Below are positions 17,867-26,217 of a stretch of DNA of 64,000 nucleotides, one piece after another; within the stretch, counting starts at the first letter, position 1, and every line of letters starts with the position of its first letter. Below the pieces are notes generated by a model. It made no database searches, was not told where the DNA came from, and was given only the letters and a program-made list of their open reading frames with translations. The position numbers and the translations under genes are program-made. Origin of the DNA: Mesorhizobium sp. AR07. Lineage in GTDB: Bacteria; Pseudomonadota; Alphaproteobacteria; Rhizobiales; Rhizobiaceae. The stretch is taken from positions 5,016,501-5,080,500 of the forward strand of contig NZ_CP080525.1 in assembly GCF_024746815.1 (NCBI RefSeq). The letters are read 5' to 3'.

Positions 17867-19225
17867 TCACCCGATCTCCGCGCCCAGCCCCTTCATCAGG
17901 CCCATGAATTCCGGAAAGCTGGTCGCGATCATAGCCTGGTCGTCGATTGTGACCGGCTTTTCCGTCGCCAACCCCATGACCAGGAAACTCATGGCTATGC
18001 GGTGGTCGAGATGGGTCTGCACGGTCGTGTCCTGGCCGTTGGGGTGGCCGCCTAGGCCCTTGCCGCCCGGTTTGCCCCGTACCGCGAGCGAAGCCTCGCC
18101 CTCGGTGCAGTCGACGCCGTTGAGCTTCAGGCCGTTGGCGACGGCCGACAGCCGGTCGGATTCCTTCACTCGCAGCTCTTCCAGCCCCTGCATCAGCGTT
18201 TCACCCTCGGCGAAGCTGGCGGCGACGGCGAGCACCGGGTATTCGTCGATCATCGACGGCGCCCGTTCCGGCGGCACGGCGACACCCCTGAGTTCGGAAT
18301 AGCGCACGCGCAGATCGGCGACATCCTCGCCGCCGGCGTTGCGCGGGTTGAGGATCTCGATCTTGCCGCCCATTTCCTGCAGCGTCAGCAGAAGTCCGGT
18401 GCGGGTCGGGTTCATCAGCACATTCTCGATGACGATGTCGGAGCCCGGCACGATCAGCGCGGCCACCAGCGGGAAGCCGGCCGAGGAGGGGTCGCCCGGC
18501 ACCGCGATGGTCTGGCCGGTCAGCTTGCCCTGACCTTCGATGAAGATGTGGCGCACGCCGCGCTCGTCGGTCTCGACCGACAGGTTGGCGCCGAAGCCTT
18601 TGAGCATCTTTTCGGTATGGTCACGCGTCATGACAGGTTCGATCACGGTGGTGATGCCGGGCGTGTTCAGCCCGGCGAGCAGCACCGCCGACTTCACCTG
18701 CGCCGAGGCCATCGGCACGCGGTAGGTGATGGGTGCGGCGTGCTTAGGCCCATGCAGCGTGATCGGCATGCGGTCGCCGGGCGTCGCCTTCAACACCTGC
18801 ACGCCCATCTGGCGCAAGGGTTCGAGTACGCGGCCCATCGGCCGGCCGGACAAAGAGGCGTCGCCGATGAAGGTCGTTTCCATGTCATAGGTGCCGACCA
18901 GGCCCATGGTCAGCCGCGAGCCGGTGCCGGCATTGCCGAAATCGAGCGGGCCTTCAGGCTGCAGCAGCGCGCCATTGCCGGTGCCGCGGATCACCCATTC
19001 GGCGCCGCGCTTCTCTATATGCGCGCCCATCGCCTTCATGGCGGCACCCGTGCGCATCACGTCCTCGCCTTCCAGCAGGCCGGTGATACGGGTCTCGCCC
19101 GAGGCCAGGCCGCCGAACATGAAGGAGCGGTGCGAGATCGACTTGTCGCCCGGCACACGCGCGGTGCCGGCAAGGGCTGGTGATTTGCGGGCGGTGGCCG
19201 ACTTTGGGGCGGCGGCGTGAGACAT
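17867..19225 (-). CDS. aroA: 3-phosphoshikimate 1-carboxyvinyltransferase (class II EPSPS)
   Basis: A 452-residue EPSP synthase of the shikimate pathway. The N-terminus (TARKSPALAG-TARVPGDKSISHRS) and most of the length follow the Agrobacterium CP4 class II enzyme, with K28 in PGDKSIS, RPMGRVLEPL, ASAQVKSAVLLAG and LRVKESDRL. The glyphosate-contact loop reads DFGNAGTGSRL, giving Gly at residue 100, where I recall CP4 having Ala. It is followed on the same strand by cmk and rpsA, with a palindromic element between. Confidence 0.97.
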   Translation of the reverse strand: MSHAAAPKSATARKSPALAGTARVPGDKSISHRSFMFGGLASGETRITGLLEGEDVMRTGAAMKAMGAHIEKRGAEWVIRGTGNGALLQPEGPLDFGNAGTGSRLTMGLVGTYDMETTFIGDASLSGRPMGRVLEPLRQMGVQVLKATPGDRMPITLHGPKHAAPITYRVPMASAQVKSAVLLAGLNTPGITTVIEPVMTRDHTEKMLKGFGANLSVETDERGVRHIFIEGQGKLTGQTIAVPGDPSSAGFPLVAALIVPGSDIVIENVLMNPTRTGLLLTLQEMGGKIEILNPRNAGGEDVADLRVRYSELRGVAVPPERAPSMIDEYPVLAVAASFAEGETLMQGLEELRVKESDRLSAVANGLKLNGVDCTEGEASLAVRGKPGGKGLGGHPNGQDTTVQTHLDHRIAMSFLVMGLATEKPVTIDDQAMIATSFPEFMGLMKGLGAEIG

Positions 19226-19432
19226 GGAATTTCCCTGGACGGATTGCCGGCGGGCCGGCGCTTTTCATTTGGTGCGGCGGTCTCCTATCACGGTGGGCCG
19301 AAATGGTCATCCCCCATGGTCGTCACTTGACGCGAGGCCTTTCAATGCATGGTTTTGTGACGCCGGCTTTTCGCTTTGACAGCGCTGCAAACTGTGGTTA
19401 AGGGGACCACTCTTTTATTGACGAGGCTTGCC

Positions 19433-19822
19433 GTGGCAAAAACTGAACTTGGCACAAAACGCATCGACCCGGAGACGGGCCGAAAATTCTACGACCTGAA
19501 CAAGGACCCGATCGTCTCGCCCTACACCGGCAAGACCTACCCGCGTTCCTATTTCGAGGAAGGCAAGATTGCCGCCATCGAAGAGGAAGAGGAAGTGGCC
19601 GAGAAGGAAGTGGACGCCGAGGAGGAAGAGGGCGTTGAGGTCGTCTCGCTCGAAGAGGCCGACGAAGACGTCAAGGCCGACGACCTGCCGGATCTCGGCG
19701 ACGACGAGGACGATGTCGACCTCGGCGACGACGAGGATGACACTTTCCTTGCCGACGAAGAGGAAGAAGACGACGACGTCGCCGACATGATCGGCGTTGG
19801 CGACGACGACGACGAGGTCTGA
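19433..19822 (+). CDS. TIGR02300-family acidic protein
   Basis: A 130-residue protein. The first 45 residues are the conserved core (AKTELGTKRIDPETGRKFYD, then PIVSPYTGKTYPRSYFE), which resembles a small zinc-ribbon-like fold without cysteines. The remaining 85 residues are almost all Glu and Asp. The function is unknown, and the family is restricted to alphaproteobacteria. The GTG at 19433 is the probable start, with GAGG before it. The gene sits beside aroA (divergent), as is usual. Confidence 0.88.
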   Translation: MAKTELGTKRIDPETGRKFYDLNKDPIVSPYTGKTYPRSYFEEGKIAAIEEEEEVAEKEVDAEEEEGVEVVSLEEADEDVKADDLPDLGDDEDDVDLGDDEDDTFLADEEEEDDDVADMIGVGDDDDEV

Positions 19823-19995
19823 TCGGCCTTAGGAACCAGGCGTTTGCAGGCTTTCGTGGCCTGTGGAGAAAAAGCGGCTCTCGAAGGCTTGATATCTGGG
19901 AAAGGCGGGGTTAGAAGCCGCCAGCACGAACGGCGCGGTCACCAACCCGCGCCGGATCTCTTCGCCGGAAACGGCGCCGGTTGACTGCCGGAAGT

Positions 19996-20075
<80 letters not shown>

Positions 20076-20138
20076 TCTTCAAAGAAATCAATGTGTTGAA
20101 CGCAGGCCCATCCTGGGCCGAGAGTCTGCTGTGGCGCT

Positions 20139-20160
20139 GGGCACCCCCCGGGCACCCCCG
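20139..20160. promoter_or_regulatory. candidate left arm-type integrase site
   Basis: Two abutting copies of GGGCACCCCC separated by one base form a 22-bp block that recurs identically and in the same orientation at 46356-46377. It lies 64 bp inside the left core. Paired arm-type repeats on both sides of the core are what a P4/lambda-type integrase would bind in attP; the role is inferred. Confidence 0.6.
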
Positions 20161-20264
20161 AAAAGAAATTCGGCGTGCTTTCCGATGCGACGAGGTGGGA
20201 ATAGCCGGGATCTGCCGGGGATGGCCGAGTGAGGTACCCGAGTCCGCATAGCAACGGGTAGGAG

Positions 20265-20924
20265 TTAGTTCCAGAGAGGCAAAGCTTGCCAATTTGGCGG
20301 GAATCCGGCGGAAGCTATTGTGATATGCGGGCTTTGAGGAAATGTGGCCACGTGCGCCTTCAATCTGTCAGCCCACTTGGTTCTCGGATTAACCGTTTTT
20401 AGCAGCGTCTGCATGATCGCCAAGGCCGCGTAGAGACGCTTGTTCGAGTCCGGATCTCCCAACAGGTGATCAAGGTGTGGAACCTCTTGGGCTCTTGGAA
20501 GGCTTGGCTGGTCGACCAAAGGCCGGTTCCAAAACCTCGAATGATGCGCGCAAACATTCCGAATTCCACACAATGCCCGGACCCAGGACTTTATCAGATG
20601 GGGCCGTAGGCCGCCATAACTGGCCGAAATGGCCATCAGATCGGGATATTTCATGCCAGATAGGAAATGAGATAGAGGGCCAAACTCTAGGAGTTCTACC
20701 GCAAAACTGGGCGCGTCGTCACCTTCACCGGCCTGCAGAAAATCTATCAACGTCTCCATCAGACGCTCGGCGATCAGCTTGTTCATAACGAGGCTGATCG
20801 GACCGGTGTCGGTATCGAGTTCCAGCAGCCCAAGCAGCCTATCTCGCGAGAGCAGGGTAACGTCGGTGGCCAACAGCTTATTGAAGCCGGTCGCGCTAGG
20901 CTTGCGTGTCATGTCGAAGGCCAC
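20265..20924 (-). CDS. Abi_2-family abortive infection protein, probably 5'-truncated
   Basis: The 219-residue frame carries the C-terminal hallmark of Abi_2 (AbiD/AbiF-like) proteins: SWVRALCGIRNVCAHHSRFWNR, with the RNxxAHH motif also seen in HEPN-type proteins, preceded by ELLEFGPLSHF. Full Abi_2 proteins are usually about 300 residues or more and begin with a conserved helix-rich domain that is missing here, so I think the 5' third is lost. It is the first gene inside the left end, a usual place for cargo defence genes. Activity is doubtful if it is truncated. Confidence 0.7.
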   Translation of the reverse strand: MAFDMTRKPSATGFNKLLATDVTLLSRDRLLGLLELDTDTGPISLVMNKLIAERLMETLIDFLQAGEGDDAPSFAVELLEFGPLSHFLSGMKYPDLMAISASYGGLRPHLIKSWVRALCGIRNVCAHHSRFWNRPLVDQPSLPRAQEVPHLDHLLGDPDSNKRLYAALAIMQTLLKTVNPRTKWADRLKAHVATFPQSPHITIASAGFPPNWQALPLWN

Positions 20925-21158
20925 CCCCGTTTAAAGCCCGAGTTCCACATGCCCATGGAACCTTAGGTTGGGAAAGCCTCTGATGCTTCGCCAAAATTGG
21001 ATAGTAGCCGGCGACATAGGGGGCGGGGGGCGTTGGGGTTCCTAGCAGCGCCCCCTCTGCCCCGATCCGCAGCCCAGAAATTACAATTTGCGGAGTACGC
21101 TTAACGACAATCTCATATTTCGACGCCCATGTATCAGGTTTGCGATTTGGGTGGTTCA

Positions 21159-21440
21159 ATGAAGTTCGTCTTCGCGGCAATTGCATTGGCTCTTTCGGCA
21201 ACCCATAGCTTGGCAGACCAACAAAGGGTCGACAAGAAATGGCCGTCAATCATCTACTATGGCAACGCGACGAACCAACCGAAGAGTGAATGGCTATACG
21301 TTCTGGGCGCCGGACCCTCGGCAACTCTGCCTCCCACAGATTCCAGGACAAGCACAGGTGCGGTCCCTCCAGGGCCACCTAACGGGTACCCGCGCCGAGG
21401 TAAGATCGTTCAGCCCCCCAATGGCAACGCCCGAAAATAG
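21159..21440 (+). CDS. small secreted hypothetical protein
   Basis: A 93-residue protein with a signal peptide (MKFVFAAIALALSATHSLA, cleavage before DQQRVD) and a short mature part rich in Pro, Gly and Asn (PPGPPNGYPRRG). There are no recognisable domains. ATG 21159 is chosen to begin the signal peptide. It is a single gene on the plus strand in a patchwork region of the island, and its function is unknown. Confidence 0.55.
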   Translation: MKFVFAAIALALSATHSLADQQRVDKKWPSIIYYGNATNQPKSEWLYVLGAGPSATLPPTDSRTSTGAVPPGPPNGYPRRGKIVQPPNGNARK

Positions 21441-21513
21441 CAAGGGTCCCGGCGAGGCGCGGGCCATCCCCTTCAGGTAAGACGAAGCGATGAAAATCCG
21501 TAAGTGTTGGCGC

Positions 21514-21729
21514 TTACCGTTTTCTAAGGTAACGCGCGAAAATCGTCAGCTTCTCTTCGTAGCCGATCCGCACAATAGCCATGCAGCCGTCGCATCTGAA
21601 GCTCGCGATCGTTCTAAGCCAAGAGCCCGTCTTCACCATTGGATGTGAACAGTCGGGGCATCGAAAGTCGAGCGGCACATCGCGCAGTTCGTCAGTTAGG
21701 GGCATCCTGCATCTTTCTCCGGTCAGCAC
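21514..21729 (-). CDS. small zinc-ribbon hypothetical protein
   Basis: Up to 71 residues with two CxxC pairs, FRCPDCSHP and FRCDGCMAI, spaced 23 residues apart, which suggests a zinc ribbon. The C-terminus is basic (RYLRKR). The start may be GTG 21729 or ATG 21705. The function is unknown; small CxxC proteins of this kind are common in rhizobial accessory DNA. Confidence 0.6.
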   Translation of the reverse strand: MLTGERCRMPLTDELRDVPLDFRCPDCSHPMVKTGSWLRTIASFRCDGCMAIVRIGYEEKLTIFARYLRKR

Positions 21730-21887
21730 TCAACAAACGGCATGGCCAATGCAGCTAATCTCGCCATCTAAATTAGGTTCCGCTGAAATAGGGATTTTGC
21801 GCCCGTTGGCTCCGGCCGGCGGGCTTTTTGCATTTTGGAACCAATTCAGCGCAAGCTAATTGAATCGCGGTCTTTGCGAGTCAGTGC

Positions 21888-22229
21888 ATGCGTTTGAAGT
21901 TCATCCCGCCCTTGATGCCGACCCTTGTCGAGCAGCCTCCCGAAGGCGACGACTGGATTCACGAAGTCAAATTCGATGGCTACCGCTCACAGATCATCAT
22001 CGACGAGGACGGTACCCGGATCCACACGCGCAACGGCATTGACTGGTCTGCCAAATATCGCGACCTGGTGAAAGAGGCGCCAAGTCTGGGCGCCGAAAGC
22101 GCCATCGTCGACGGCGAGATCGTCGTCCTGAACGCCGCCGGCCTGTCCGACTTCGGCGAACTGCGCAAGGCGATCACGCGCCGGCAGCAAGACCTCTATT
22201 TCGTTGCCATCGATCTACTCCACCTCAAC
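21888..22229 (+). pseudogene. ATP-dependent DNA ligase, N-terminal fragment
   Basis: The first 113 or so residues match the adenylation domain of LigD-type ATP-dependent ligases. They show the nucleotidyl-transfer motif EVKFDGYR with lysine K28, then RNGIDWSAKYRDLV, VDGEIVVLNAAG and LYFVAIDLLHL. Homology ends abruptly at about 22229, and the frame runs on with unrelated residues to 22382. The C-terminal OB-fold of the same protein type reappears at 23493, so the gene is split and the middle (about 100 residues) is missing. Confidence 0.85.
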
Positions 22230-22308
22230 GAGATTCCACATACAAAGGCCAGGGAGGTCCATCATAGGTCAAAGTTAAATGCGGGGAACGATTTAGCGAG
22301 CGCTGAAC

Positions 22309-22545
22309 TCAATCACACCACCCAGAAGAGACCACCAGCGATGCCTCGAAGATATGGCGCCCGGTCTCGTCCCGCACCTTGACGGTAATGGCGGTGCGGT
22401 CGTTCTCGATCATCTCGTCGCGGACAATGTCGGGCAGGATGCGTATCGCCTCTCGCCGTAAGCGTTCGCGTGTTTCGAAAACCTGGCCGTCATCGTCGAC
22501 CGTGAGACCGTCGCCATTGTACAGGTCGAGATAATATCGAGGCAT
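22309..22545 (-). CDS. DUF6894-family small protein
   Basis: A 78-residue protein, MPRYYLDLYNGDGLTVDDDG, then a helix with REAIRILPDIVRDE and a closing strand VKVRDETGRHIFEASL. This is the pattern of a widespread rhizobial small-protein family of unknown function (PRYFFDLHDGD...DDEG). It lies between the two ligase fragments, opposite in direction to the Crp gene. Its 3' end overlaps the run-on tail of the N-terminal ligase frame. Confidence 0.75.
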   Translation of the reverse strand: MPRYYLDLYNGDGLTVDDDGQVFETRERLRREAIRILPDIVRDEMIENDRTAITVKVRDETGRHIFEASLVVSSGWCD

Positions 22546-22771
22546 GATGGGCTGAACCTCAAAACCGTTGTTGTTGACGAGAGAGATTCAACGGACAATT
22601 CCCGGACTGAGTTGTTGTTCCGCCAGCGGTGGCATTTTCCGGGGAACAACGCGCTCCAACAAATGTTAATGCCTTGCGTATTTCGAACGTTTAGTGCTGC
22701 CGCGCGGCCCGCCCTTGCATCCGACAGAAACAGTTGGCGATCAACTCTGAGCCCCTTCGCTGGAGATAGCG

Positions 22772-23491
22772 GTGCTTGAATCCCTTTATCTGAACCTTGG
22801 TCAGCACGACGCTCTTTCAGACGCCGAGAAGGCGTTGCTGGCCGGCGCCATGACGTTCGAGCGCCATTTTGCCATCGGCCAGGACATCGTCGCCTCGGGA
22901 TCGCGGCCGACCTACTCGACGCTGATTCTTGATGGCCTCGCGGCGCGCTACAAGGTGCTGGAGAATGGCGGGCGACAGTTCACCTCATTGCAGGTACCTG
23001 GCGACTTTGTCGATCTCCATGCCTTCCTGTTGAAGACGATGGATCACGGCATCGTCGCCCTTTCGCCCTGTCATGTCATGTTCGCCGATCATGGCCGGCT
23101 TCGGACCATCACCGAGCAGGCGCCGCATCTGACCCGGCTGCTGTGGCTGGACACGCTGGTCGACGGTGCCATCCACCGCGAATGGATCGTCGCCATGGGC
23201 CGGCGCTCCAAGACGTCGCATCTGGCCCATCTCGTCTGCGAGCTTTTTGTGCGGCTGCAGGTCGTCCAGCGCACCAATGGCATGAGCTTCCATCTGCCAC
23301 TCTCGCAGGCTGAAATGGCTGACGTGCTCGGCCTATCGGTGGTGCATATGAACCGCGTCATCGGCGCCTTGCGCAAGGTCGGTGTCGTCAGTTGGGCAAA
23401 CCATACGGTGACCATTTTGGACTGGCACCGGCTACAGGAAATCGCCGAGTTCGACCCGACCTACCTCAGCATGATGCGGGAGCCGCGCTAG
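22772..23491 (+). CDS. Crp/Fnr-family transcriptional regulator
   Basis: A 239-residue regulator. The N-terminal cyclic-nucleotide-binding-like beta barrel (FAIGQDIVASGSRPTYSTLILDGLAARYK, then LQVPGDFVDLHAF) is followed by a C-terminal winged helix (LPLSQAEMADVLGLSVVHMNRVIGALRKVGVV). No cysteine cluster like that of FNR is seen. The start is GTG 22772 with GGAG seven bases before it. Its stop codon lies two bases before the resumed ligase homology. Confidence 0.9.
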   Translation: MLESLYLNLGQHDALSDAEKALLAGAMTFERHFAIGQDIVASGSRPTYSTLILDGLAARYKVLENGGRQFTSLQVPGDFVDLHAFLLKTMDHGIVALSPCHVMFADHGRLRTITEQAPHLTRLLWLDTLVDGAIHREWIVAMGRRSKTSHLAHLVCELFVRLQVVQRTNGMSFHLPLSQAEMADVLGLSVVHMNRVIGALRKVGVVSWANHTVTILDWHRLQEIAEFDPTYLSMMREPR

Positions 23492-23492
23492 C

Positions 23493-23933
23493 GTCGAGCG
23501 TGAGGCTGGCAAGCCGGCGTTCGCGCTGATGGCCGACCGCGCGACCGGGCGCTATGTCGGCTCGGCCTTCATCAACTCCAGCCGGCCAATCCGCGAGCGG
23601 CTATGGAAGCGCGTGCAGGAACACGCCGGGCCGCCACCCGAGGGCATGAAGCGGCCGGCGGCGCAGTGGGTCAAGCCGGGCCTGATCGGTCGCGTGAAGC
23701 ACTTGCGCGGCGAAGAGAATTTGCGGCACGCTTCGCTTCAAGATTTTCGGGAGGAAGACGACAATGGCCACGGCAAGGGGCGGGTCGTTCCCGAGTATTG
23801 GCAGGAATACGCCGACGCATGGGTCCAAGGCTTCGACGGCGTCCCCCTGGCCGTGACCAATAGGATCAAGCCGATCGGCGACCAGATGGAAGCAGAAGTC
23901 GACGAAGCCGGGGTGAACGAAGCCGAAACTTAG
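23493..23933 (+). pseudogene. ATP-dependent DNA ligase, C-terminal fragment
   Basis: Reading from 23493 gives VEREAGKPAFALMADRATGR, then YVGSAFINSSRPIRERLW and QWVKPGLIGRVKHLRGEENL, the OB-fold C-terminus of LigD-type ligases. The only in-frame ATG is at 23529, inside this homology, so the fragment lacks its own start. It is the partner of the fragment at 21888-22229. Confidence 0.82.
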
Positions 23934-23994
23934 GCCTGCGGAACCATTTTCCCCGGTCGGAATTTCATGGGTCGACCAGCAAGGGGAGGCCCAT

Positions 23995-24213
23995 TTGACT
24001 CAACGGCACATGGACAAAGAAAGATGGGAGCGTGCAGACCGCGAGTATCGAATTGCGGTCGATGCCGAGCGTAAAGAGCGCGAAGCGAAATCGGAGCGAC
24101 TGCGAAAGCAGCGCCTAGCGCTTGAAGCGGCAGCTCCTAGGCCCGCTCCCGTCAAGAAATGCTCGGTGCAAAGGGTAAAGAAGCCGGTGCGAAAAATAAT
24201 TGAAGTCGACTGA
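23995..24213 (+). CDS. small basic coiled-coil hypothetical protein
   Basis: 72 residues, very rich in Lys, Arg and Glu (DAERKEREAKSERLRKQRLA), predicted helical, with a basic tail (KKPVRKIIEVD). TTG 23995 is favoured because AGGGGAGG lies five bases before it; ATG 24010 is the alternative. The function is unknown. Confidence 0.5.
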   Translation: MTQRHMDKERWERADREYRIAVDAERKEREAKSERLRKQRLALEAAAPRPAPVKKCSVQRVKKPVRKIIEVD

Positions 24214-24385
24214 TCCAGCCGCCGGCCATTGAAATCTCGTCGGCGGCCGATTATCGATCTGCAACGGTCGCGCCCCCTTGCGCACCTTTGCTGCAACCCC
24301 TCATGCTCGCAGACGTGGTTTTCGATCCGCGCACGCTCGCGTGGCGCGGCCGTCATGCCTTCGGCAAGTCTGGCAGGTTCGTCGC

Positions 24386-24655
24386 TCATCCGTAGACCTC
24401 TAGGATGTCGGTGATAGTCCATGCCGTTGGCGTCCAGACCACGGCATGAAATTCGACGTCAGTATCCCAACGCGCCCAGTGCGGCCGCTCGCCCGGTTCC
24501 AAGTCTTGGTCGGCGCGCCAACGAATATGGGCGACATTGCCTTCCCGGTCGCGAGCGGTAATCGGGGTCCCATCCATCGGCGCCAGCACCATGGAACGAA
24601 TGACATCTGCCGCCGCGAACTCCGCTTTCGGGCTTATGCGTTCCTTGAGGCTCAT
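24386..24655 (-). CDS. hypothetical protein
   Basis: An 89-residue acidic-neutral protein (MSLKERISPKAEFAAADVIR, then RPHWARWDTDVEFHAVVW) with many Trp residues and no known motif. Its start overlaps the stop of the upstream SRAP fragment as ATGA, which suggests they were once a coupled pair. The function is unknown. Confidence 0.6.
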   Translation of the reverse strand: MSLKERISPKAEFAAADVIRSMVLAPMDGTPITARDREGNVAHIRWRADQDLEPGERPHWARWDTDVEFHAVVWTPTAWTITDILEVYG

Positions 24656-24930
24656 AGCGGGTTGATCGGGCCGACTAGGGCAGGATGGTCGTTCGGTAGC
24701 TTGTTGACGACTGTCTTGTTGACGTCGCGGCCGACGCGGTTGAACTGCAGCTGGCCGTCGATATCGTGGCTGAGGATGTCTTTCAGGCTGTCCTTCGGCG
24801 TCGCCGGGTCCAGCCAGGCATCATAATAGGCCTGGTCGAGAATGACGGGCTGCCGGTCGTGCAGGTTCTTCATAGGTTCGCCGGCTGGCTCCGTGATGAT
24901 AGTGCAGCTGGTGATGTCGAGATTGGAGTT
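24652..24930 (-). pseudogene. SOS-response-associated peptidase (SRAP/YedK) C-terminal fragment
   Basis: The frame reads NLDITSCTIITEPAGEPMKN, then LHDRQPVILDQAYYDAWLDP and a region ending KLPNDHPALVGPI. This is the C-terminal third of SRAP/HMCES proteins, including the conserved His of 'IHDRMPVIL'. The N-terminal catalytic Cys2 (MCGR) part is absent, so the DNA-crosslinking activity cannot be present. The first available ATG is at 24873. It is a remnant of a repair gene. Confidence 0.75.
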
Positions 24931-24944
24931 GTAAGAAGGAATAT

Positions 24945-25052
24945 ATGGACGCCGAGCTATTTCACCCGGTCGGGCAGGAGCTTGAGACCATCCGGTTCCG
25001 GCGACTGGTCGAGATCAGGTGGGAGAAACGCGTGATCTGGAAAGACGAGTGA
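24945..25052 (+). CDS. 35-residue micro-ORF
   Basis: The translation MDAELFHPVGQELETIRFRR followed by LVEIRWEKRVIWKDE has balanced, protein-like composition. AAGGA lies six bases before the ATG, and a T-tailed hairpin follows at 25158. It is below usual gene-calling limits, has no known family and is unproven. Confidence 0.4.
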   Translation: MDAELFHPVGQELETIRFRRLVEIRWEKRVIWKDE

Positions 25053-25157
25053 CAAAACATCGGCTTGATGGAACATTAGCCATCACTAACAGTTTCTCGC
25101 TTGCGGCAGGAGTGCCTCCATCACGCTGCCGAAGATCGGGCCAATAAGCCCTGATCG

Positions 25158-25192
25158 GCCCGCGCCCTTCTGGCCGAGGGCACGGGCTTTTT
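25158..25192 (+). terminator. rho-independent terminator
   Basis: GCCCGCGCCCT, an eight-base loop and AGGGCACGGGC (one mismatch) are followed by TTTTT. It would end rightward transcription from the micro-ORF region. No other gene is seen from 25053 to 25531 apart from this hairpin and the one at 25282. Confidence 0.7.
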
Positions 25193-25281
25193 CAACTCGA
25201 CCAGAGCGGAAGCGATGACCGACAAGCCCGCGACGACATACGTCGCGAAAAGGGGGTGTGTCGCTGTTGCGGCCCTCCGGC

Positions 25282-25327
25282 GGCCCGGCAACCCCATAGC
25301 GGGGTAGAGTCACTGGGTTGCCGGGCC
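25282..25327. ncRNA. 13-bp perfect hairpin, structured RNA or DNA site
   Basis: GGCCCGGCAACCC and its exact complement GGGTTGCCGGGCC enclose a 20-base loop. There is no T run, so a terminator is unlikely. It stands in a 455-bp stretch without convincing genes. It could be a small RNA, a replication or recombination site, or an mRNA leader; none is shown. Confidence 0.35.
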
Positions 25328-25531
25328 ATTGACCAGCGAGTTGAAGAGGACGCCGTGCTGGCTGACCAAACATACGCTCAAGCTAACGGAACTAGCATCA
25401 TGCGAATGACCGATAAGCCAGTAACGACCCATAGCCCCAACCAGCGTCATCACAATGAAGGGCGACGCTAGCAAGCGTTCGTGGGACCATGTCTCAGAGT
25501 GAGATAGGTGCGTTTCACGGAGAGAAGACTG

Positions 25532-25774
25532 ATGGCAGCAGTGGGCCTTTACCGATGCCCGGGAAATCCGCCGTGGGCCTGTGTGCTGGAAGGGGCGAAA
25601 GGCACCTACGTCGCAGAGCATCATTATCGCGAAGGTGGCTATCAGCCAAACTTTGACAACTTGCCATGGGAGAGCGACTACAAGGCCGCTAAGGAAAAAG
25701 CGCTGGCCGCAGCTAGATCCTATCCATTTCCGTCGGTTGTAGAGCCTTCGTCGATCGTAAAGACAGGCAAATAA
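25532..25774 (+). CDS. hypothetical protein
   Basis: 80 residues (MAAVGLYRCPGNPPWACVLE to VVEPSSIVKTGK), with a Cys pair in YRCPGNPPWAC and aromatic-rich sequence. ATG 25532 is preferred over GTG 25508 because GGAGAGAAGACTG precedes it. It overlaps the end of the convergent 98-residue gene by about 55 bp. The function is unknown. Confidence 0.5.
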   Translation: MAAVGLYRCPGNPPWACVLEGAKGTYVAEHHYREGGYQPNFDNLPWESDYKAAKEKALAAARSYPFPSVVEPSSIVKTGK

Positions 25775-26016
25775 GCGTTGGCGATCAGCCATTCGGTTAC
25801 GATTGTTCGGATCAATTCCGCCTTCAAAACGCACATCTCTGCGGCTAGCCCATCTAGGGTTTCCTCGATTTTCGGCTCCAGGTCCACGCCACCATCGCCG
25901 GCATTCCGGAGCATCAGCGCCGCCCGGCGCAGTAGGACCTTGAGTTTCGCGGGCGAGATCTCCGCGTTGCGATCGGCGGCACCTTCAAGCTCTTCGACAA
26001 ATGATTGGCGGCTCAT
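25720..26016 (-). CDS. hypothetical protein
   Basis: 98 residues, mainly helical (LRRAALMLRNAGDGGVDLEP, LDGLAAEMCVLKAELIRTIV). The C-terminal half overlaps the convergent gene at 25532. No recognised domain. Codon use and composition look like a real small gene, but the overlap lowers confidence. Confidence 0.45.
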   Translation of the reverse strand: MSRQSFVEELEGAADRNAEISPAKLKVLLRRAALMLRNAGDGGVDLEPKIEETLDGLAAEMCVLKAELIRTIVTEWLIANAYLPVFTIDEGSTTDGNG

Positions 26017-26217
26017 TGCGACTTGTTTGCCACTCCCTTTGTCTGCAGGTCGTCACCATCGCGCGGTGCGTGGTTGAATGCAAGGCGGTTGGCAAGGGAT
26101 CGCTTCGGCCGGATGCGCCGGCCAGACGTCCCATTAGGTCCGCCGCGCCTCAGATATATCTGAGTCTTTCCGTTGCATCATGTCGGCGCAAGTCGGAGGT
26201 CGGGCGGGTAGATCGAT

